64,000 bases of DNA from Mycobacterium neglectum (GTDB lineage: Bacteria; Actinomycetota; Actinomycetes; Mycobacteriales; Mycobacteriaceae). The first letter of the stretch is position 1; every line of letters starts with the position of its first letter. Location: contig NZ_NVQE01000003.1 in assembly GCF_002591975.1 (NCBI RefSeq), positions 1 to 64,000 on the forward strand, read 5' to 3'. This document shows, piece after piece, positions 24,670-37,600 of the stretch. A program made the position numbers and the translations under genes. Under the pieces are notes generated by a model that saw nothing but the letters and a program-made list of their open reading frames with translations, was not told the origin of the DNA and ran no database searches.

Positions 24670-26595
24670 ATGAGTGAGCTAGAGCGGCACGAGTACGACG
24701 TGGTCGTGATCGGTGCCGGCGGCGCGGGTTTGCGTGCGGTCATCGAGGCGCGGGAACGCGGCATGAAGGTGGCCGTGATCACGAAGTCGTTGTTCGGCAA
24801 GGCGCACACCGTGATGGCCGAGGGTGGATGCGCCGCCGCGATGGGTAATGCGAACTCCAAGGACAACTGGCAGGTGCACTTCCGCGACACCATGCGCGGC
24901 GGGAAGTTCCTCAACAACTGGCGCATGGCCGAGCTGCACGCCAAGGAGGCGCCGGACCGCGTCTGGGAGCTGGAGACCTACGGTGCGCTCTTCGACCGCA
25001 CCAAGGACGGGCGGATCAGCCAGCGCAACTTCGGCGGCCATACCTATCCCCGCCTCGCCCACGTCGGCGACCGCACGGGTCTGGAGATCATCCGCACGTT
25101 GCAGCAGAAGATCGTCTCGCTACAGCAAGAGGACAAGGCCGAGTTCGGCGACTACGAGGCGCGCATCCGCGTCTTCCACGAATGCACCATCACCGACCTC
25201 GTGAAGGACGGCGACAGGATTGCGGGCGCGTTCGGTTACTGGCGCGAGAGTGGCAACTTCGTCCTGTTCGAGACGCCCGCGGTGGTGCTGGCAACCGGCG
25301 GCATCGGCAAGTCCTACAAGGTGACCTCGAACTCGTGGGAGTACACCGGCGACGGGCACGCCCTGGCACTGCGGGCCGGCGCGACCTTGATCAACATGGA
25401 GTTCGTCCAGTTTCACCCCACGGGCATGGTGTGGCCGCCCAGCGTGAAGGGCATCCTGGTCACCGAGGGTGTGCGCGGTGACGGCGGAGTGCTGAAGAAC
25501 TCCGAGGGTGAGCGGTTCATGTTCGACTACATCCCGCCGGTCTTCAAGGGCCAGTACGCCGAGTCCATCGAAGAAGCCGACCAGTGGCTCAAGGACAACG
25601 ACTCCGCACGCCGGACCCCTGACCTGCTGCCGCGCGACGAGGTGGCCCGTGCCATCAACTCTGAGGTCAAGGCCGGTCGGAATTCCCCGCACGGCGGCGT
25701 CTTCCTCGACATCGCGTCGCGGCTGCCCGCCGAGGAGATCAAACGTCGGCTGCCCTCCATGTATCACCAGTTCATGGAGCTCGCCGAGGTGGATATCACC
25801 AAGGAGCCCATGGAAGTCGGGCCGACGTGCCACTACGTGATGGGCGGTGTCGAGGTGGATCCCGACACCGGTGCGGCGAAGACTCCCGGACTGTTCGCCG
25901 CAGGTGAGTGCTCGGGCGGTATGCACGGATCGAACCGCCTCGGCGGCAACTCGTTGTCCGACCTGCTGGTGTTCGGCAGACGCGCGGGGATGGGCGCCGC
26001 GGACTACGTACGCTCCCTCGCCGACCGGCCAAAAGTGTCGGAGGCGGCCGTCGACGACGCGGCCAAGCTGGCTCTCGCGCCGTTCGAGGGCCCGTCCAAC
26101 GGCGACGCATCGGAGAATCCCTACACACTGCAGCTTGACCTGCAGGACTCGATGAACACGCTGGTCGGCATCATCCGCAAGGCCGACGAGGTGTCCGACG
26201 CGATCGACAAGCTCAAGGAACTGAGGGAACGCTACAAGCGCGTCCGCGTTGAGGGCGGCCGGCACTTCAATCCCGGCTGGCACCTGGCCATCGATCTGCG
26301 CAACATGCTGATTGTCAGCGAATGCATCGCCATGGCCGCGCTGGAGCGCACCGAAAGCCGGGGCGGGCACACCCGCGACGACCATCCATCGATGGATTCG
26401 ACGTGGCGTAAAACGCTGCTGGTATGTCGTGCCAGCCAAACCGGGGGGGCCGAGGGCGTCGTTCCGGATGTCTCCATCACCCGCGAGGACCAGATCCCGA
26501 TGCGCGAAGACCTGCTCGAGCTCATCGAGGTCGAAGAGCTGGAGAAGTACTTCACATCCGAGGAGCTCGCCAACCATTCGGCAAGGAGAGCCTGA
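24670..26595 (+). CDS. sdhA: Succinate dehydrogenase Sdh1 flavoprotein subunit
   Basis: FAD subunit oxidising succinate to fumarate, 641 residues. N-terminal FAD-binding YDVVVIGAGGAGLRAVIEA; AHTVMAEGGCAAAMGN, where the His is expected to carry covalent FAD; active-site region FVQFHPTGM and GVRGDGGVLKNSEGERFM; C-terminal GGMHGSNRLGGNSLSDLLVFGRRAG. ATG 24670 is chosen; a TTG lies one codon upstream. The stop overlaps the start of sdhB by one base (TGATG). It corresponds to Rv0248c and belongs to the Sdh1 complex, one of two succinate dehydrogenases usual in mycobacteria. Confidence 0.96.
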   Translation: MSELERHEYDVVVIGAGGAGLRAVIEARERGMKVAVITKSLFGKAHTVMAEGGCAAAMGNANSKDNWQVHFRDTMRGGKFLNNWRMAELHAKEAPDRVWELETYGALFDRTKDGRISQRNFGGHTYPRLAHVGDRTGLEIIRTLQQKIVSLQQEDKAEFGDYEARIRVFHECTITDLVKDGDRIAGAFGYWRESGNFVLFETPAVVLATGGIGKSYKVTSNSWEYTGDGHALALRAGATLINMEFVQFHPTGMVWPPSVKGILVTEGVRGDGGVLKNSEGERFMFDYIPPVFKGQYAESIEEADQWLKDNDSARRTPDLLPRDEVARAINSEVKAGRNSPHGGVFLDIASRLPAEEIKRRLPSMYHQFMELAEVDITKEPMEVGPTCHYVMGGVEVDPDTGAAKTPGLFAAGECSGGMHGSNRLGGNSLSDLLVFGRRAGMGAADYVRSLADRPKVSEAAVDDAAKLALAPFEGPSNGDASENPYTLQLDLQDSMNTLVGIIRKADEVSDAIDKLKELRERYKRVRVEGGRHFNPGWHLAIDLRNMLIVSECIAMAALERTESRGGHTRDDHPSMDSTWRKTLLVCRASQTGGAEGVVPDVSITREDQIPMREDLLELIEVEELEKYFTSEELANHSARRA

Positions 26596-27347
26596 TGAGT
26601 TACCAAGCGAATATGCGGGTGTGGCGCGGCGACGAGAGCGGCGGCGACCTGCAGGACTATTCGGTCGAGGTGAACGAGGGCGAGGTGGTGCTCGACATCA
26701 TTCACCGGCTGCAGCAGACGCAGACCGGTGACCTCGCCGTGCGATGGAACTGTAAAGCGGGCAAGTGCGGATCGTGCTCGGCCGAGATCAACGGCCGGCC
26801 ACGGCTGCTGTGCATGACGCGGATGTCGACGTTCGATCCGACCGAAACCATCACGGTCACACCTCTGCGCACGTTCCCGGTGATCCGAGACCTCGTCACC
26901 GATGTGTCCTTCAACTACGAGAAGGCCAGGGAGATACCGTCGTTCACGCCACCCAAGGACCTGCAGCCCGGCGAGTACCGGATGATGCAGGAGGACGTGA
27001 ACCGGTCACAGGAGTTCCGCAAGTGTATCGAGTGCTTCCTGTGCCAGAACACCTGTCACGTGGTGCGCGACCACGAGGAGAACAAGAAGGCCTTCTCGGG
27101 CCCGCGGTATCTGATGCGGCAAACCGAGCTCGACATGCATCCATTGGACACCCGGCACGACCGCTCGGTGCAGGCGCAGGAGGAGAACGGCCTCGGCTTC
27201 TGCAATATCACCAAGTGCTGCACCGAGGTGTGCCCCGAGCACATCAAGATCACTGACAATGCGCTGATCCCGCTCAAGGAGCGTGCCGCCGATCGCAAGT
27301 ACGACCCCGTGGTGTGGCTCGGGAACAAGCTGTTCAAGCGGGGTTAG
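26595..27347 (+). CDS. sdhB: Succinate dehydrogenase Sdh1 iron-sulfur subunit
   Basis: Electron-transfer subunit, 250 residues. The N-terminal ferredoxin domain binds [2Fe-2S] through CKAGKCGSC and a later Cys (RLLCMTRM). The C-terminal domain has KCIECFLCQNTC and KCCTEVCPEHI for the 4Fe-4S and 3Fe-4S clusters. Translation is coupled to sdhA by a one-base overlap; GGAGAG precedes the ATG. It corresponds to Rv0247c. Electrons would pass to the SdhC-like subunit and menaquinone. Confidence 0.96.
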   Translation: MSYQANMRVWRGDESGGDLQDYSVEVNEGEVVLDIIHRLQQTQTGDLAVRWNCKAGKCGSCSAEINGRPRLLCMTRMSTFDPTETITVTPLRTFPVIRDLVTDVSFNYEKAREIPSFTPPKDLQPGEYRMMQEDVNRSQEFRKCIECFLCQNTCHVVRDHEENKKAFSGPRYLMRQTELDMHPLDTRHDRSVQAQEENGLGFCNITKCCTEVCPEHIKITDNALIPLKERAADRKYDPVVWLGNKLFKRG

Positions 27348-27409
27348 GTTAGGCGCTCCCGCGGGTAGCCTCAAGGAATGCGGCCGATCATCGACTGAAA
27401 GGCGGCGCT

Positions 27410-27571
27410 ATGAGTCTGCGGGAACCCCACAGCATCAACGACATCCGCACAGCGATTCGTGAGCTCACCAGTCGCGCCGAGTTGGCCCGTAAGGAGGGCC
27501 GCGACGACGACGCCGAGGAGATCGAGGCGCGCATCAACGGCTACCGCGAGGAGCTGGCAGCGCGCCCCTGA
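27410..27571 (+). CDS. 53-residue charged peptide following sdhB
   Basis: A short gene with ATG at 27410 and GAAAGG 7-12 bases upstream. The product is a charged helical peptide: IRELTSRAELARKEG, GRDDDAEEIEARINGYREELA, probably a helical hairpin or coiled coil. It follows sdhB by 62 bases on the same strand and converges with the flavin reductase gene, whose stop is 3 bases away. The good ribosome binding site, codon use like its neighbours and tight packing argue for a real gene. Function unknown; an accessory subunit of Sdh1 is one guess. Confidence 0.6.
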   Translation: MSLREPHSINDIRTAIRELTSRAELARKEGRDDDAEEIEARINGYREELAARP

Positions 27572-27574
27572 GGG

Positions 27575-28767
<1,193 letters not shown>

Positions 28768-28774
28768 GCCGACG

Positions 28775-29908
28775 TCAAGGCTGGGGCTGGTTGTTCAACA
28801 TGTACTGGAAGCCAGACATGAGCTGTGAGATCGGGTCGGCGGCGCCGCCGAAGGCGGCCTGGGTGGCCGGTGCGGTGACCGCCGCCGGGTCATAACCGTT
28901 CACCGGATCCACCGTGATCGGAGCGGTCAACGGATCGTCGCTTCGCGAATATCCCCTGTCCACGTAGGGCTGCAGGATCGCGTCGAGTTTCATCAGTGTC
29001 TCCTTGGGCACCCCGAGATACTTGAAGGGCAGCACCAGCGGGAGGTGTTCCTCTGGAATCAAGTACGTCGTCGTTTTCGCGCCCCTGGAGTTGACGCTCG
29101 TTCGAATGTTCTGCGGCGGCACCATACTCGGGTCGGTGAACGCCACCGCCGTGTGTCCGGTCGCGAGTCCCACCACTGCGTTGGCGAGTGCCAGCCAGTT
29201 GTCCGGCCTGTCCGGCCAGTCGGCGATGCTGTCGTACGCGGAGACGAAATGGTAGGTGTCGTACTGGCTTTCGACCGGAGGGGGGATTCGGTAATCGAGT
29301 GACGGAGCGACGCCGCCGACAGGAAACATCTGCGTCAGAAAACTCTCACCGAAGGCGTGGCGTGCCACCGGATCGCCGTACATCGCAAAGCTCAACTGAT
29401 CCGGCGGCGGAGCGGCCGGGTCGTACGCGAGCCGAGCCTGCACTTCATTGAGCACCATCGCACCTTCGGACAGGCCGATCGCGGTGCCGGGACCGCCGGC
29501 GCGGATCGCTTCGATGAGGTTGGGCGCACCTTCGTCGACCGACTCGCCGACGCTGGGGCCGTCGAGACCCAGACCTGGAAAGCCATCATCGAGCCGACCG
29601 ACACCGGGAAACATCCGTTCCAGGGTGTGGCCCTGGACCTGTCCTGCGGGGTAGTCGACGATCTGCCGGTCCAGACCGGGGAACCAGTCCGCACCCGTGC
29701 GCATGATGTATTCGTCATAGGGAATGCCAAGAACGTGTGCTCCGCCGAGTGCGTAGCCCCTGCCCGGCGTCCCCAGCGGCGGTGACCCGTCCGTTTGCGT
29801 CGGCGTGGGCGGCGGTTCGTCGGCCGCCGCGATACCGAAGCCGAAACATCCTGCGCCGCCGAAGGTGATCAGCGCGGTAGCGAATGCGAGAACTCTCTTC
29901 AATCCCAC
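28775..29908 (-). CDS. Secreted PE-PPE-domain acyltransferase (TPP locus PE protein)
   Basis: A 377-residue exported serine-hydrolase-fold protein. A signal peptide covers 1-29. The PE-PPE (alpha/beta hydrolase) domain follows, with nucleophile Ser147 in GLSEG, candidate acid in the [16 protein letters not shown] region and His in EEHLPLVLP. Relatives Chp1 and Chp2 transfer acyl chains between glycolipids outside the membrane, and the TPP-locus PE protein is reported to convert diacyltrehalose to TPP. The GTG start lies 4 bases after the mmpL10 stop, so the two are coupled. Adjacent papA3, mmpL10 and pks support the role. Confidence 0.88.
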   Translation of the reverse strand: MGLKRVLAFATALITFGGAGCFGFGIAAADEPPPTPTQTDGSPPLGTPGRGYALGGAHVLGIPYDEYIMRTGADWFPGLDRQIVDYPAGQVQGHTLERMFPGVGRLDDGFPGLGLDGPSVGESVDEGAPNLIEAIRAGGPGTAIGLSEGAMVLNEVQARLAYDPAAPPPDQLSFAMYGDPVARHAFGESFLTQMFPVGGVAPSLDYRIPPPVESQYDTYHFVSAYDSIADWPDRPDNWLALANAVVGLATGHTAVAFTDPSMVPPQNIRTSVNSRGAKTTTYLIPEEHLPLVLPFKYLGVPKETLMKLDAILQPYVDRGYSRSDDPLTAPITVDPVNGYDPAAVTAPATQAAFGGAADPISQLMSGFQYMLNNQPQP

Positions 29909-29912
29909 TTCC

Positions 29913-32894
29913 TTAATCCGGCCGCTGCGAGCTCAACCGTGACGGCCACCAGTTGGCCCGTCCTACCAATGTAGCCACGGCGGGCACCGTGACGGTCCGG
30001 ACCAGGAAGGTGTCCAGCAGGACACCGACGCCGATCACGAAACCGCCCTGCACGACCGTGCTGATACTGGAGAACAGCAGACCGCTCATCGACGCGGCGA
30101 AGATCAACCCTGCCGCGGTGATTACACCCCCGGTCGACGTCAGGGTGCGGATGACGCCGTATCGCATGCCGCGCGGCGACTCGTCGCGCATGCGCGACAC
30201 GAACAACAGGTTGTAGTCGGCACCGACTGCGACCAGAACCACGAACGCCAGCGGGGGCACACTCCAATGCAATTGCTGACCGAGTAGGTATTGGAACACC
30301 AGGACGGACAGACCGATTGCCGCGAAATACGAAATGACCACGGAGGCAACCAGGTAGAGCGGGGCGACCACCGCGCGCAGCAGCACCATCAAGGTCAGCA
30401 GCACGACGACGATGGTCACGAGCATGATGAAACGGATGTCCTGCTCGTAGTAGTCGCGCGTGTCCCGAAGTGCGGCGGGGAACCCACCCATCGTTATCGA
30501 TGCGTCAGCCAGCGTGGTGTTCGGTTGGGCTCCAGAGGCGGTGTCGCCGATCGTATTGACTTGATCCATGGCCTCGGTGCTGAAGGGATCGAGCTTGGTT
30601 TGAACCAGGTACCGCACGGTATGGCCGTCGGGCGAGATGAACATCTGCGCGGCTTTCTTGAACTCGTCCAGATCCAGCACCTGGGCCGGAACATTGAACC
30701 CGGCCATCGACGGGTCCGAGGCATCATTTTTCATCGTCCGCAGAAACGCCGACGCCTCGCGAAGTCCGGCACCCATGAGCTTGATTTGAGCAACGAGTTG
30801 GTCGACTCCGCCAGCGACTTCGTGGCTCCCGCTGGCGAGGCGGTCGGCTCCTTGCCGAAGGTCGGTCACGCCCGCCTGGAAGCCGCCGGGCTGGTCCAGA
30901 CCCATGGATTGAATCGCGCCTTGGAGTTGTGCGAGCGCACGGTTGAGTTGGTTCACGGTCGCGTTGAGTGTCTGTCGATCCTCGAAACCCTGCAGCTGTC
31001 GGGCCAGCTGATTGATCCGGCCGACGCTCCCGTCGTTCTCGGCGGCGACAATTTTCTGGAACTGGGTTCGGGTATTGCTGCATGAGGGATTGGCGTCGCA
31101 GATCGCGTTGCCATTCAGCGCCAGCAGCACCGGACCCACCCAGGCGAACATGTCCGTGACGGTCGTGAAGTTCAAGCCAATGGAGTTGCCGAGTGAATTG
31201 ATGCTGTCGACGAGCTTGGCAGCGGTGTCGACATCTCTGACCAACTTGTCCCCACCGTGTTCGCCTCTCATGGAAGAAAATGCGTCGATGAGGCCCTGGA
31301 GACTGGGCGCGATCTGGTTGATCTGAGCGCGGATCTCGCCAAGGCTGTCGGCCAGCGTGTTGGCCCCGTTGGCGAGTCGGTTGAGGTCCTCGGTGTTGTC
31401 GCCGATCTGGGCGGAGCCGACCGCGAGCCGATCGCCGACGATCCCCGCCTGATAGGTCGCCCTGAACTCTTGCGGCACCACCCCCAACGGTCGGGTGATG
31501 CCGCTGACCAGCGCGATGTTCGGTAGTTGGCTGACTCGTTGTGCCATCTGCTCCAGGTCCGCGAGAGCCCGCGGTGTGCGCAGGTCGTGCGGCGACTGGA
31601 CGAGGATGTAGGTGGGGATGGCCTGGCTGACGTTGAAATGGCGCTCGAGCGCGGCATACCCGACCGAGCTCGGAACCGAGGGTCCCAGGGCCTTGCGATC
31701 GTCGTAGTTGTAGTTCGCCAGGGTCGCGCAGCTGGCAAGGATGACCAAGACGAGCACACTGGCAACCAGGTGGGTCCTGGGCCGCCGCACGATGCGTATC
31801 GCCGAATGTCGCCAGAACCGGGCGGTGAGTTCGCGCCGTGGCTTGACCCACCCGCGTGGCCCGGCCAGCACCAGAATGGCCGGTAGCAAGGTCAGGGCGG
31901 CGAGGTATGCCACACCGATGCCGATGGCCGAGGACGCACCGACGGTGGAAAAGACCCCCATTTTGGCGAAGCTGATACCGAGGAAGGTGATGCCTACCGT
32001 CGCGGCAGATGCGGTGATCACCTTTCCAATCGAGATCAGCGCCCGCTTGACCGCTTCTTCGTAGTCCGACCCGAGCCTCAGGTAGTCGTGATAGCGACTG
32101 ATGAGGAAGACCGCGTAATCCGTTCCCGCGCCGGCGATCATCGCGGTCAGAAATACGATCGACTGGTTGGAAACGCCCAGTCCGGTGACTTGGGAGAATC
32201 CGGCCACGATGGATTGGGCCGTCACCAACGACACCCCGATCGCCGCCAGCGGCAGCAGCATGGTGATCGGGTTGCGGTACACCACGAGCAGAACGAGGAG
32301 TACCAGGACGCCAATCGCAAGCTCGATCGGCAGGCGATCCTGTTCGCCTGCGTCGGTGAGGTCGGCAACGGTGGCCGCGGGTCCGGTGAGCGCAACGGTC
32401 AGATTCGCGCCGGCGGCAAGGGAAACGTTGTGTTTGACGACGTCGGCAACTCGGTTGAAGGCGTCGTAGCCCCGCGGCGTACCCAACTCGCCCGCGAGGC
32501 CGACCGGCAACACCCAGGTCGTCTTGTCCTCGCTCGTCAAGATCGGACGCAATTGCGGGGTGCTGACGAAGTCCTGCAACATCACGACATCCGTCACATC
32601 GTCGCGCAGCGCATCGACCAGCTTGCGGTAGGCGTTTTCGTCGGCGGGTCGAAGCCCGTTCTCGTTGATCAGCGCCACGAGCAGGAGGTTGTCCGTGCCC
32701 GATTCCTCAAATGCCTCAGTCATCTGTCGCGCGGCGACACTTGACGGAGCGTCGCTTGGCAGGATCGCAAGCGGATGCCTCTGAGCCATCTCGTTGAGGC
32801 TCGGCAACGTCAGGGGCAGTGCGATCGCAATCGCGAGCCAGACCCCTATCACCGCCAGGGGCCACCGCACCACGAGGTCGGCTAGCCGTCGCAT
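29913..32894 (-). CDS. mmpL10: MmpL10-type lipid transporter
   Basis: RND-family lipid exporter, 993 residues, with 12 helices and two large periplasmic domains (about 35-185 and 405-760). The second contains a long coiled-coil-like region ([39 protein letters not shown]), as in the MmpL8/10 group. The proton-relay Asp-Tyr pairs are D259/Y260 ([13 protein letters not shown]) and D893/Y894 ([12 protein letters not shown]). In TPP producers MmpL10 carries the diacyltrehalose precursor outward. It sits 39 bases after papA3 and directly before the PE gene, in one operon. No mmpS partner is present, as is usual for this subgroup. Confidence 0.93.
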   Translation of the reverse strand: MRRLADLVVRWPLAVIGVWLAIAIALPLTLPSLNEMAQRHPLAILPSDAPSSVAARQMTEAFEESGTDNLLLVALINENGLRPADENAYRKLVDALRDDVTDVVMLQDFVSTPQLRPILTSEDKTTWVLPVGLAGELGTPRGYDAFNRVADVVKHNVSLAAGANLTVALTGPAATVADLTDAGEQDRLPIELAIGVLVLLVLLVVYRNPITMLLPLAAIGVSLVTAQSIVAGFSQVTGLGVSNQSIVFLTAMIAGAGTDYAVFLISRYHDYLRLGSDYEEAVKRALISIGKVITASAATVGITFLGISFAKMGVFSTVGASSAIGIGVAYLAALTLLPAILVLAGPRGWVKPRRELTARFWRHSAIRIVRRPRTHLVASVLVLVILASCATLANYNYDDRKALGPSVPSSVGYAALERHFNVSQAIPTYILVQSPHDLRTPRALADLEQMAQRVSQLPNIALVSGITRPLGVVPQEFRATYQAGIVGDRLAVGSAQIGDNTEDLNRLANGANTLADSLGEIRAQINQIAPSLQGLIDAFSSMRGEHGGDKLVRDVDTAAKLVDSINSLGNSIGLNFTTVTDMFAWVGPVLLALNGNAICDANPSCSNTRTQFQKIVAAENDGSVGRINQLARQLQGFEDRQTLNATVNQLNRALAQLQGAIQSMGLDQPGGFQAGVTDLRQGADRLASGSHEVAGGVDQLVAQIKLMGAGLREASAFLRTMKNDASDPSMAGFNVPAQVLDLDEFKKAAQMFISPDGHTVRYLVQTKLDPFSTEAMDQVNTIGDTASGAQPNTTLADASITMGGFPAALRDTRDYYEQDIRFIMLVTIVVVLLTLMVLLRAVVAPLYLVASVVISYFAAIGLSVLVFQYLLGQQLHWSVPPLAFVVLVAVGADYNLLFVSRMRDESPRGMRYGVIRTLTSTGGVITAAGLIFAASMSGLLFSSISTVVQGGFVIGVGVLLDTFLVRTVTVPAVATLVGRANWWPSRLSSQRPD

Positions 32895-32933
32895 ATCAGG
32901 CCACGCAATTCGGTGCCACGCCGATGCACCGTG

Positions 32934-34343
32934 TCACCAATTTCCGCTATCGGCGACCCGCACACAGGCGGATTTCATCGCTTCCGTATATCGGGCAACT
33001 GATTTCTGAGCGACCGGATTGTCGGGGTACATGATTCCCACTGCCGTGCCGCCCTCGTACCGAAAAATATAGGTGGTCAGTTGGTAGGAGTATCTGCCGT
33101 CGGAGTAGATCCCGATATTGTCGGCGAGGCCCAAGTCAGCTGCCGCGAGCACCGCGTTGAGCGGGGCGGCCTCTGCGTGGAAGAAGTTCGATACCGGAAA
33201 GTTCGGACGGGGTCTGTCCAGCCACGGCGCCAATTCCAATACCCGGTAATACGGCACCTTCGCCATACTCTGACCCGAATCAAAAGAAGTCTGCGCCGTC
33301 CACGCGGCCTGCGCGAAAGATGTCGCGGCGATCGGGACGGTAATCGGCACCAACCCGGTAAACCAGCCTTGGGTCATGAAGTTGTCCGACGATCTGCGGG
33401 TATCTCTTGGAGTAAGTCCGAAATATGTGGGGGCGCCCGTGAACTCGTGTTCGACCATCGCGAGGCACGCGAACAGGCCGCCGACGAACCGGGCACCGGC
33501 GGCTGTGCAGGCCGCTTCGAATCGTGCCGTCTGCTCGGTGTCCATGAGGACTTCCCCGACCAGATCGCTTGGAGCCAAATCCATCGGATTACCCAGTGGC
33601 AAAGGGAATTCGGGCAAGCTTCCGTCGTTGTTCTCGGCGAGTTCAATCCACGCGCGTACCTCCGGCGAATCAAGGGTGAGGGCTGACGTAGCCAGGCGTT
33701 CTTGGATACAGAAATCGTCGAAGCTGCCCGCATCAGGCAACTGAAGAGGCTCGTCGCCTGACTTGAACGCGTTGTACATTCCGTGGGTCTCCAGCATGGT
33801 GATCCCAATCAACGCCGCGTCCCCGTGGACGTGATCCACGCTGGCGTAGAACGTGAAGTGATTCTCGCTTTGAATGACCCCGAAGGTGAAGCAACCCCAT
33901 TCCAGTGGAGTGGGTATCGCCACGATGTGCTTGCGAAGGTCTTCGATGCCCATCTGACCATGATCGATGGGCTCGAATTCGATATCGGCGGCATCCTCGA
34001 GGGTGTGCCTGATGACATCTCCTTCGCCGCGGTACTCGAACCAACTGCGAAAGGTGCCGTGGCGCCGCAGATATGCGTTGAGCGCCTGATTCATAGCCGC
34101 GATATCGCACTGGCCGGCCACTTCGCAAGTAGCGATGATTTGACGGGAATATTCGAGCCCCGACGCGGCCTGCTCGCAATGGCCGCGAAGGTGTTGCTCC
34201 TGCATATAGCTGACGGGTACAGAACTGACCGGCGCATTTCGCGCCTTTTCTGCAGACGTGGGTGTCGGGTGCCAGGAGGTGACCGGGCCAGGGCTCAGTG
34301 ACCAATCTTCAATTGAGCCGATCGAAATCTTCCCGATGCGCAA
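32934..34343 (-). CDS. papA3: PapA3-type polyketide-associated acyltransferase
   Basis: Condensation-fold O-acyltransferase of 469 residues that would esterify trehalose. The catalytic HxxxD is H171-D175 in SVDHVHGDAAL. The start is typical for PapA proteins (IEDWSLSPGPVTSWHP, VPVSYMQEQHLRGH). A second conserved region is DTRRSSDNFMTQGWFTGLVPI. The start codon is TTG at 34343, supported by a GGGAGAA site 6-12 bases upstream; no closer in-frame ATG fits the family start. It heads the papA3-mmpL10-PE operon and diverges from pks. Substrates are inferred from the locus. Confidence 0.9.
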   Translation of the reverse strand: MRIGKISIGSIEDWSLSPGPVTSWHPTPTSAEKARNAPVSSVPVSYMQEQHLRGHCEQAASGLEYSRQIIATCEVAGQCDIAAMNQALNAYLRRHGTFRSWFEYRGEGDVIRHTLEDAADIEFEPIDHGQMGIEDLRKHIVAIPTPLEWGCFTFGVIQSENHFTFYASVDHVHGDAALIGITMLETHGMYNAFKSGDEPLQLPDAGSFDDFCIQERLATSALTLDSPEVRAWIELAENNDGSLPEFPLPLGNPMDLAPSDLVGEVLMDTEQTARFEAACTAAGARFVGGLFACLAMVEHEFTGAPTYFGLTPRDTRRSSDNFMTQGWFTGLVPITVPIAATSFAQAAWTAQTSFDSGQSMAKVPYYRVLELAPWLDRPRPNFPVSNFFHAEAAPLNAVLAAADLGLADNIGIYSDGRYSYQLTTYIFRYEGGTAVGIMYPDNPVAQKSVARYTEAMKSACVRVADSGNW

Positions 34344-34648
34344 TATTTTCTCCCGGGTCTAGCAGCTGCGGTCCGGCAGCTCTCGTGGCGATCAACATAG
34401 CCGCTGCGGCGAACACCGTAGCTGGTACGGACCCATACAACCCGCATCGGCGCACGGCCCCGAATAGCTGGGTGATGATTGACAGTTTAAGGTTTTGAAG
34501 TCCCCGCCAGTCGGAGGCACCCGGGCTCCTACAACTAAGTGCCATACTGCCCCGGCGAGGCGTGCCCCTCGCGGATTGATCCAGGGGCATACACAGGGTC
34601 TCCCGCGAAGGATCGCAGATCACCAGGCAACGCATGGAGGACAACCGC
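34344..34648. promoter_or_regulatory. Divergent papA3/pks promoter region
   Basis: This 305-bp spacer must hold both promoters. Towards pks, CATACT (about 34543) is a possible -10. A hairpin GCGAGG-N6-CCTCGC (about 34555-34572) lies after it, inside the likely leader. TTGACA at about 34475 is a good -35 hexamer but has no clear -10 partner. Nothing resembling a coding gene or RNA gene was seen. No known operator was recognised. Confidence 0.35.
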
Positions 34649-37600
34649 ATGACATCTGCCGGACATCCGACTGAGTCGGAACCGGGTTTTGCGATAATCG
34701 GCTACGCGGCGCGCCTACCTGGAGCGGCGAATACAGACGAGTTCTGGGACGTGCTGCAGCAGGGCCGCGATGCCGTATCTGAGGTGCCACACGACAGATG
34801 GGATGCCGAGGAGTTCTTCAGCACGGATGCCGATACGCCCGGCAAGATCGTCACCCGCCGGGCCGGCTTCATTGATGATGTAGCGGGGTTCGATGCACCG
34901 TTTTTCGGGGTGACGGCGCGCGAAGTCACCCTGATGGACCCGCAGCATCGACTGTTGCTGGAGACGGCCTGGCGGGCGGTTGAGCATTCGGGTATCGCGC
35001 CAACGGCCTTGGCCAACAGCAACACCGGGGTATTCGTGGGTTTGTCCACCCATGACTACCTGGCTATGGCATCGAACGAGCTGCCCGACGAGGACATCGA
35101 AGCCTATATGGCGATCGGCACCGCGGCAGCCGCGGGGGCCGGCCGAATCAGCTATCGGTTGGGACTGCAGGGCCCGGCGATCACGGTCGACACCGCGTGC
35201 AGCTCGTCCTTGGTGGCAATCCATCAGGCCTGCCAAGCGCTGCGGCTCGGGGAATGTGATCTCGCGCTGGCAGGCGGTGCGAACGTCCTGCTCAGTCCAC
35301 AGACGATGATCACCTTTTCCCGGGCACACATGCTTGCGCCCGATGGCCGGTGCAAGACATTCGACGAGGCCGCGGACGGCTACGTGCGCGGCGAGGGTTG
35401 CGGTGTCATCGTGGTGAAACGGCTTGAACACGCAATCCGCGACGGTGACCGGATCCGGGCGGTGATCCGGGGCAGCGCTATCAATCAAGACGGCGCGTCG
35501 GGCGGTTTGACGGTGCCGAACGGTGTCGCCCAGCAAAAAGTGATCACCGAGGCGCTGCACCGCGCCGGCATTGCAGCCGGCGACATCGGATACCTGGAGG
35601 CACACGGGACGGGGACATCGCTTGGCGATCCGATCGAGGTCCAGGCCGCGGCCGCGGCGCTCGGCAACGGACGCGACGCCCGCCAGCCGCTGTTGATCGG
35701 TTCGGTCAAGACGAATATCGGGCACCTGGAGGCCGCCGCGGGGATCGCAGGTGTCATCAAGGTCATCCTGTCGCTCGAGCACCAGGAATTGCCGAAGCAT
35801 TTGAATTTCACCAAGCCGTCGCCACACATTCCGTGGGACCGGCTGCCGGTGCGGGTGGTCGACGAGGCCACCGCGTGGGAACGAAGCGGTCGGCCCCGGA
35901 TTGCAGGAGTCAGTTCGTTCGGGTTTTCCGGTACCAACGCCCACGTCATCATCTCCGAAGCTCCTCAGTTGGAACGGGTTTCGGTGCCCACAACGCCGCC
36001 CGACGGGCGACGGTTCATGGTGCTTCCGCTATCGGCGCACACCCCGCCCGCCCTGATAGAGAGCGCGAATCAACACCGCAGCTGGTTGATCGCAAATCCG
36101 GACGCGACGCTGGCGGATGTGTGCTTCACCGCCGGGGCGGGGCGATCCCATTTCGAACACCGGGCCGCGTTGGTGGTGAACTCGACGGAATCTGCGCGCG
36201 AGTTGCTCGATGCGCTCGCCGACGACCGGCCGGCCCCGGGTTTGGTGCGAGCGGATTGCGCTGACACGCCCAAGACGGCGTGGTTGTTCGGAGGGCAAGG
36301 TAGCCAGTTCGCCGGTATGGCCCGGGAGTTGTTCGAGACCGAGCCGATCTTCGCCGAGACCATGACCCGGTGCGCGGACGCGGTGGCCGATGTGGTCGAA
36401 AGACCCCTATTGGACGTCATATTCGACGCGAACGGCGACGACACGTTGCGCCGCACCGAGTACGCCCAACCCGCCTTGTTTGCCGTCGAGATGGGCCTCG
36501 CCCGGCTCTGGCAGTCGTGGGGTTTCCAACCCGACGTGGTGCTGGGTCACAGCGTCGGCCAGTATTCCGCCGCGTGCGTCGCGGGCGTGTTCAGCCTCGA
36601 GGACGGCGCGTTGTTGATCGCCGAGCGGGGCCGCCTTTTTGGTGGCCTGCCGACCGGCGGTCGGATGGTCGCGGTCTTTGCCGCCGCCGAGCGGGTCGAA
36701 GGCTGCACCGATGAGTTCCCGCGGTTGTCGGTGGCCGCCTACAACGGTGCCAACACCGTCCTGTCGGGACCGGCAGAGGATCTGGACTCGGCGGTCACCG
36801 CGTTGAAGGCCGCAGGTATCCGTTGCGACTGGTTGGAAACCAGCCATGCCTTCCACTCGGCGCTGCTGGATCCGGTGCTCGACGAATTCGAGTCCTACGC
36901 GCGCCAGTTCGATTTCAAGGCGCCACAACGGACGCTGATCTGCAACCGTACCGGCGCCGCCTTGGGCCGGAACGCCAAGCTCGACGGCCCCTATTGGCGC
37001 AGGCACGCGCGACAGCCGATCGAGTTCGCCAAGAGCGTGGGCACGCTCGCTGATCTCGGCTGCGCAGTACTACTGGAGGTCGGTCCGCAACCGGTACTCA
37101 CCGCGTCCGCTCTGCGCGCATGGCCTGACCTCGCGACCGCGCCACGAGCGATCGCATCGCTGCGACGCAATGGCGCCGACCACCGCCAGATCACCGAAGC
37201 CCTTGCCAACGCATACGTCGCCGGCCACCGGCCCGACTTCAGCGCGCTTGCGCTGGGACAGGCCCACAAGCTCGACCTGCCCACCTATCCGTTCCAGCGT
37301 CGTGGGTACTGGTTTCGGGACAAGCGGGTTGCACCGACCCAGATCAACGCGACGCGTACCGAAGCCGTCCAACTCCTCGAAGACGGCCGAATTGAGGAGC
37401 TCGCTACCCTTCTAGACGGTTCGAGCGGCAATCAACAGACCGCTGACGTGCTGAATAGGCTTGCTGCGCAACATAACCAACAACGCAATGCACAGTCGAT
37501 CGCGGACGCGCGGTACGAGGTACGCTGGGAGGAGTCTGCGGCCGTCTCTGAGGTGGAAGTCGGCGAGGGATCTGCCTGGCTGCTGATCGGCGATGACAAC

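Noticed and set aside
34634..34648. ATG at 34634 as the pks start
   Set aside because: It overlaps the GGAGG that serves the ATG at 34649 and has no ribosome binding site of its own.
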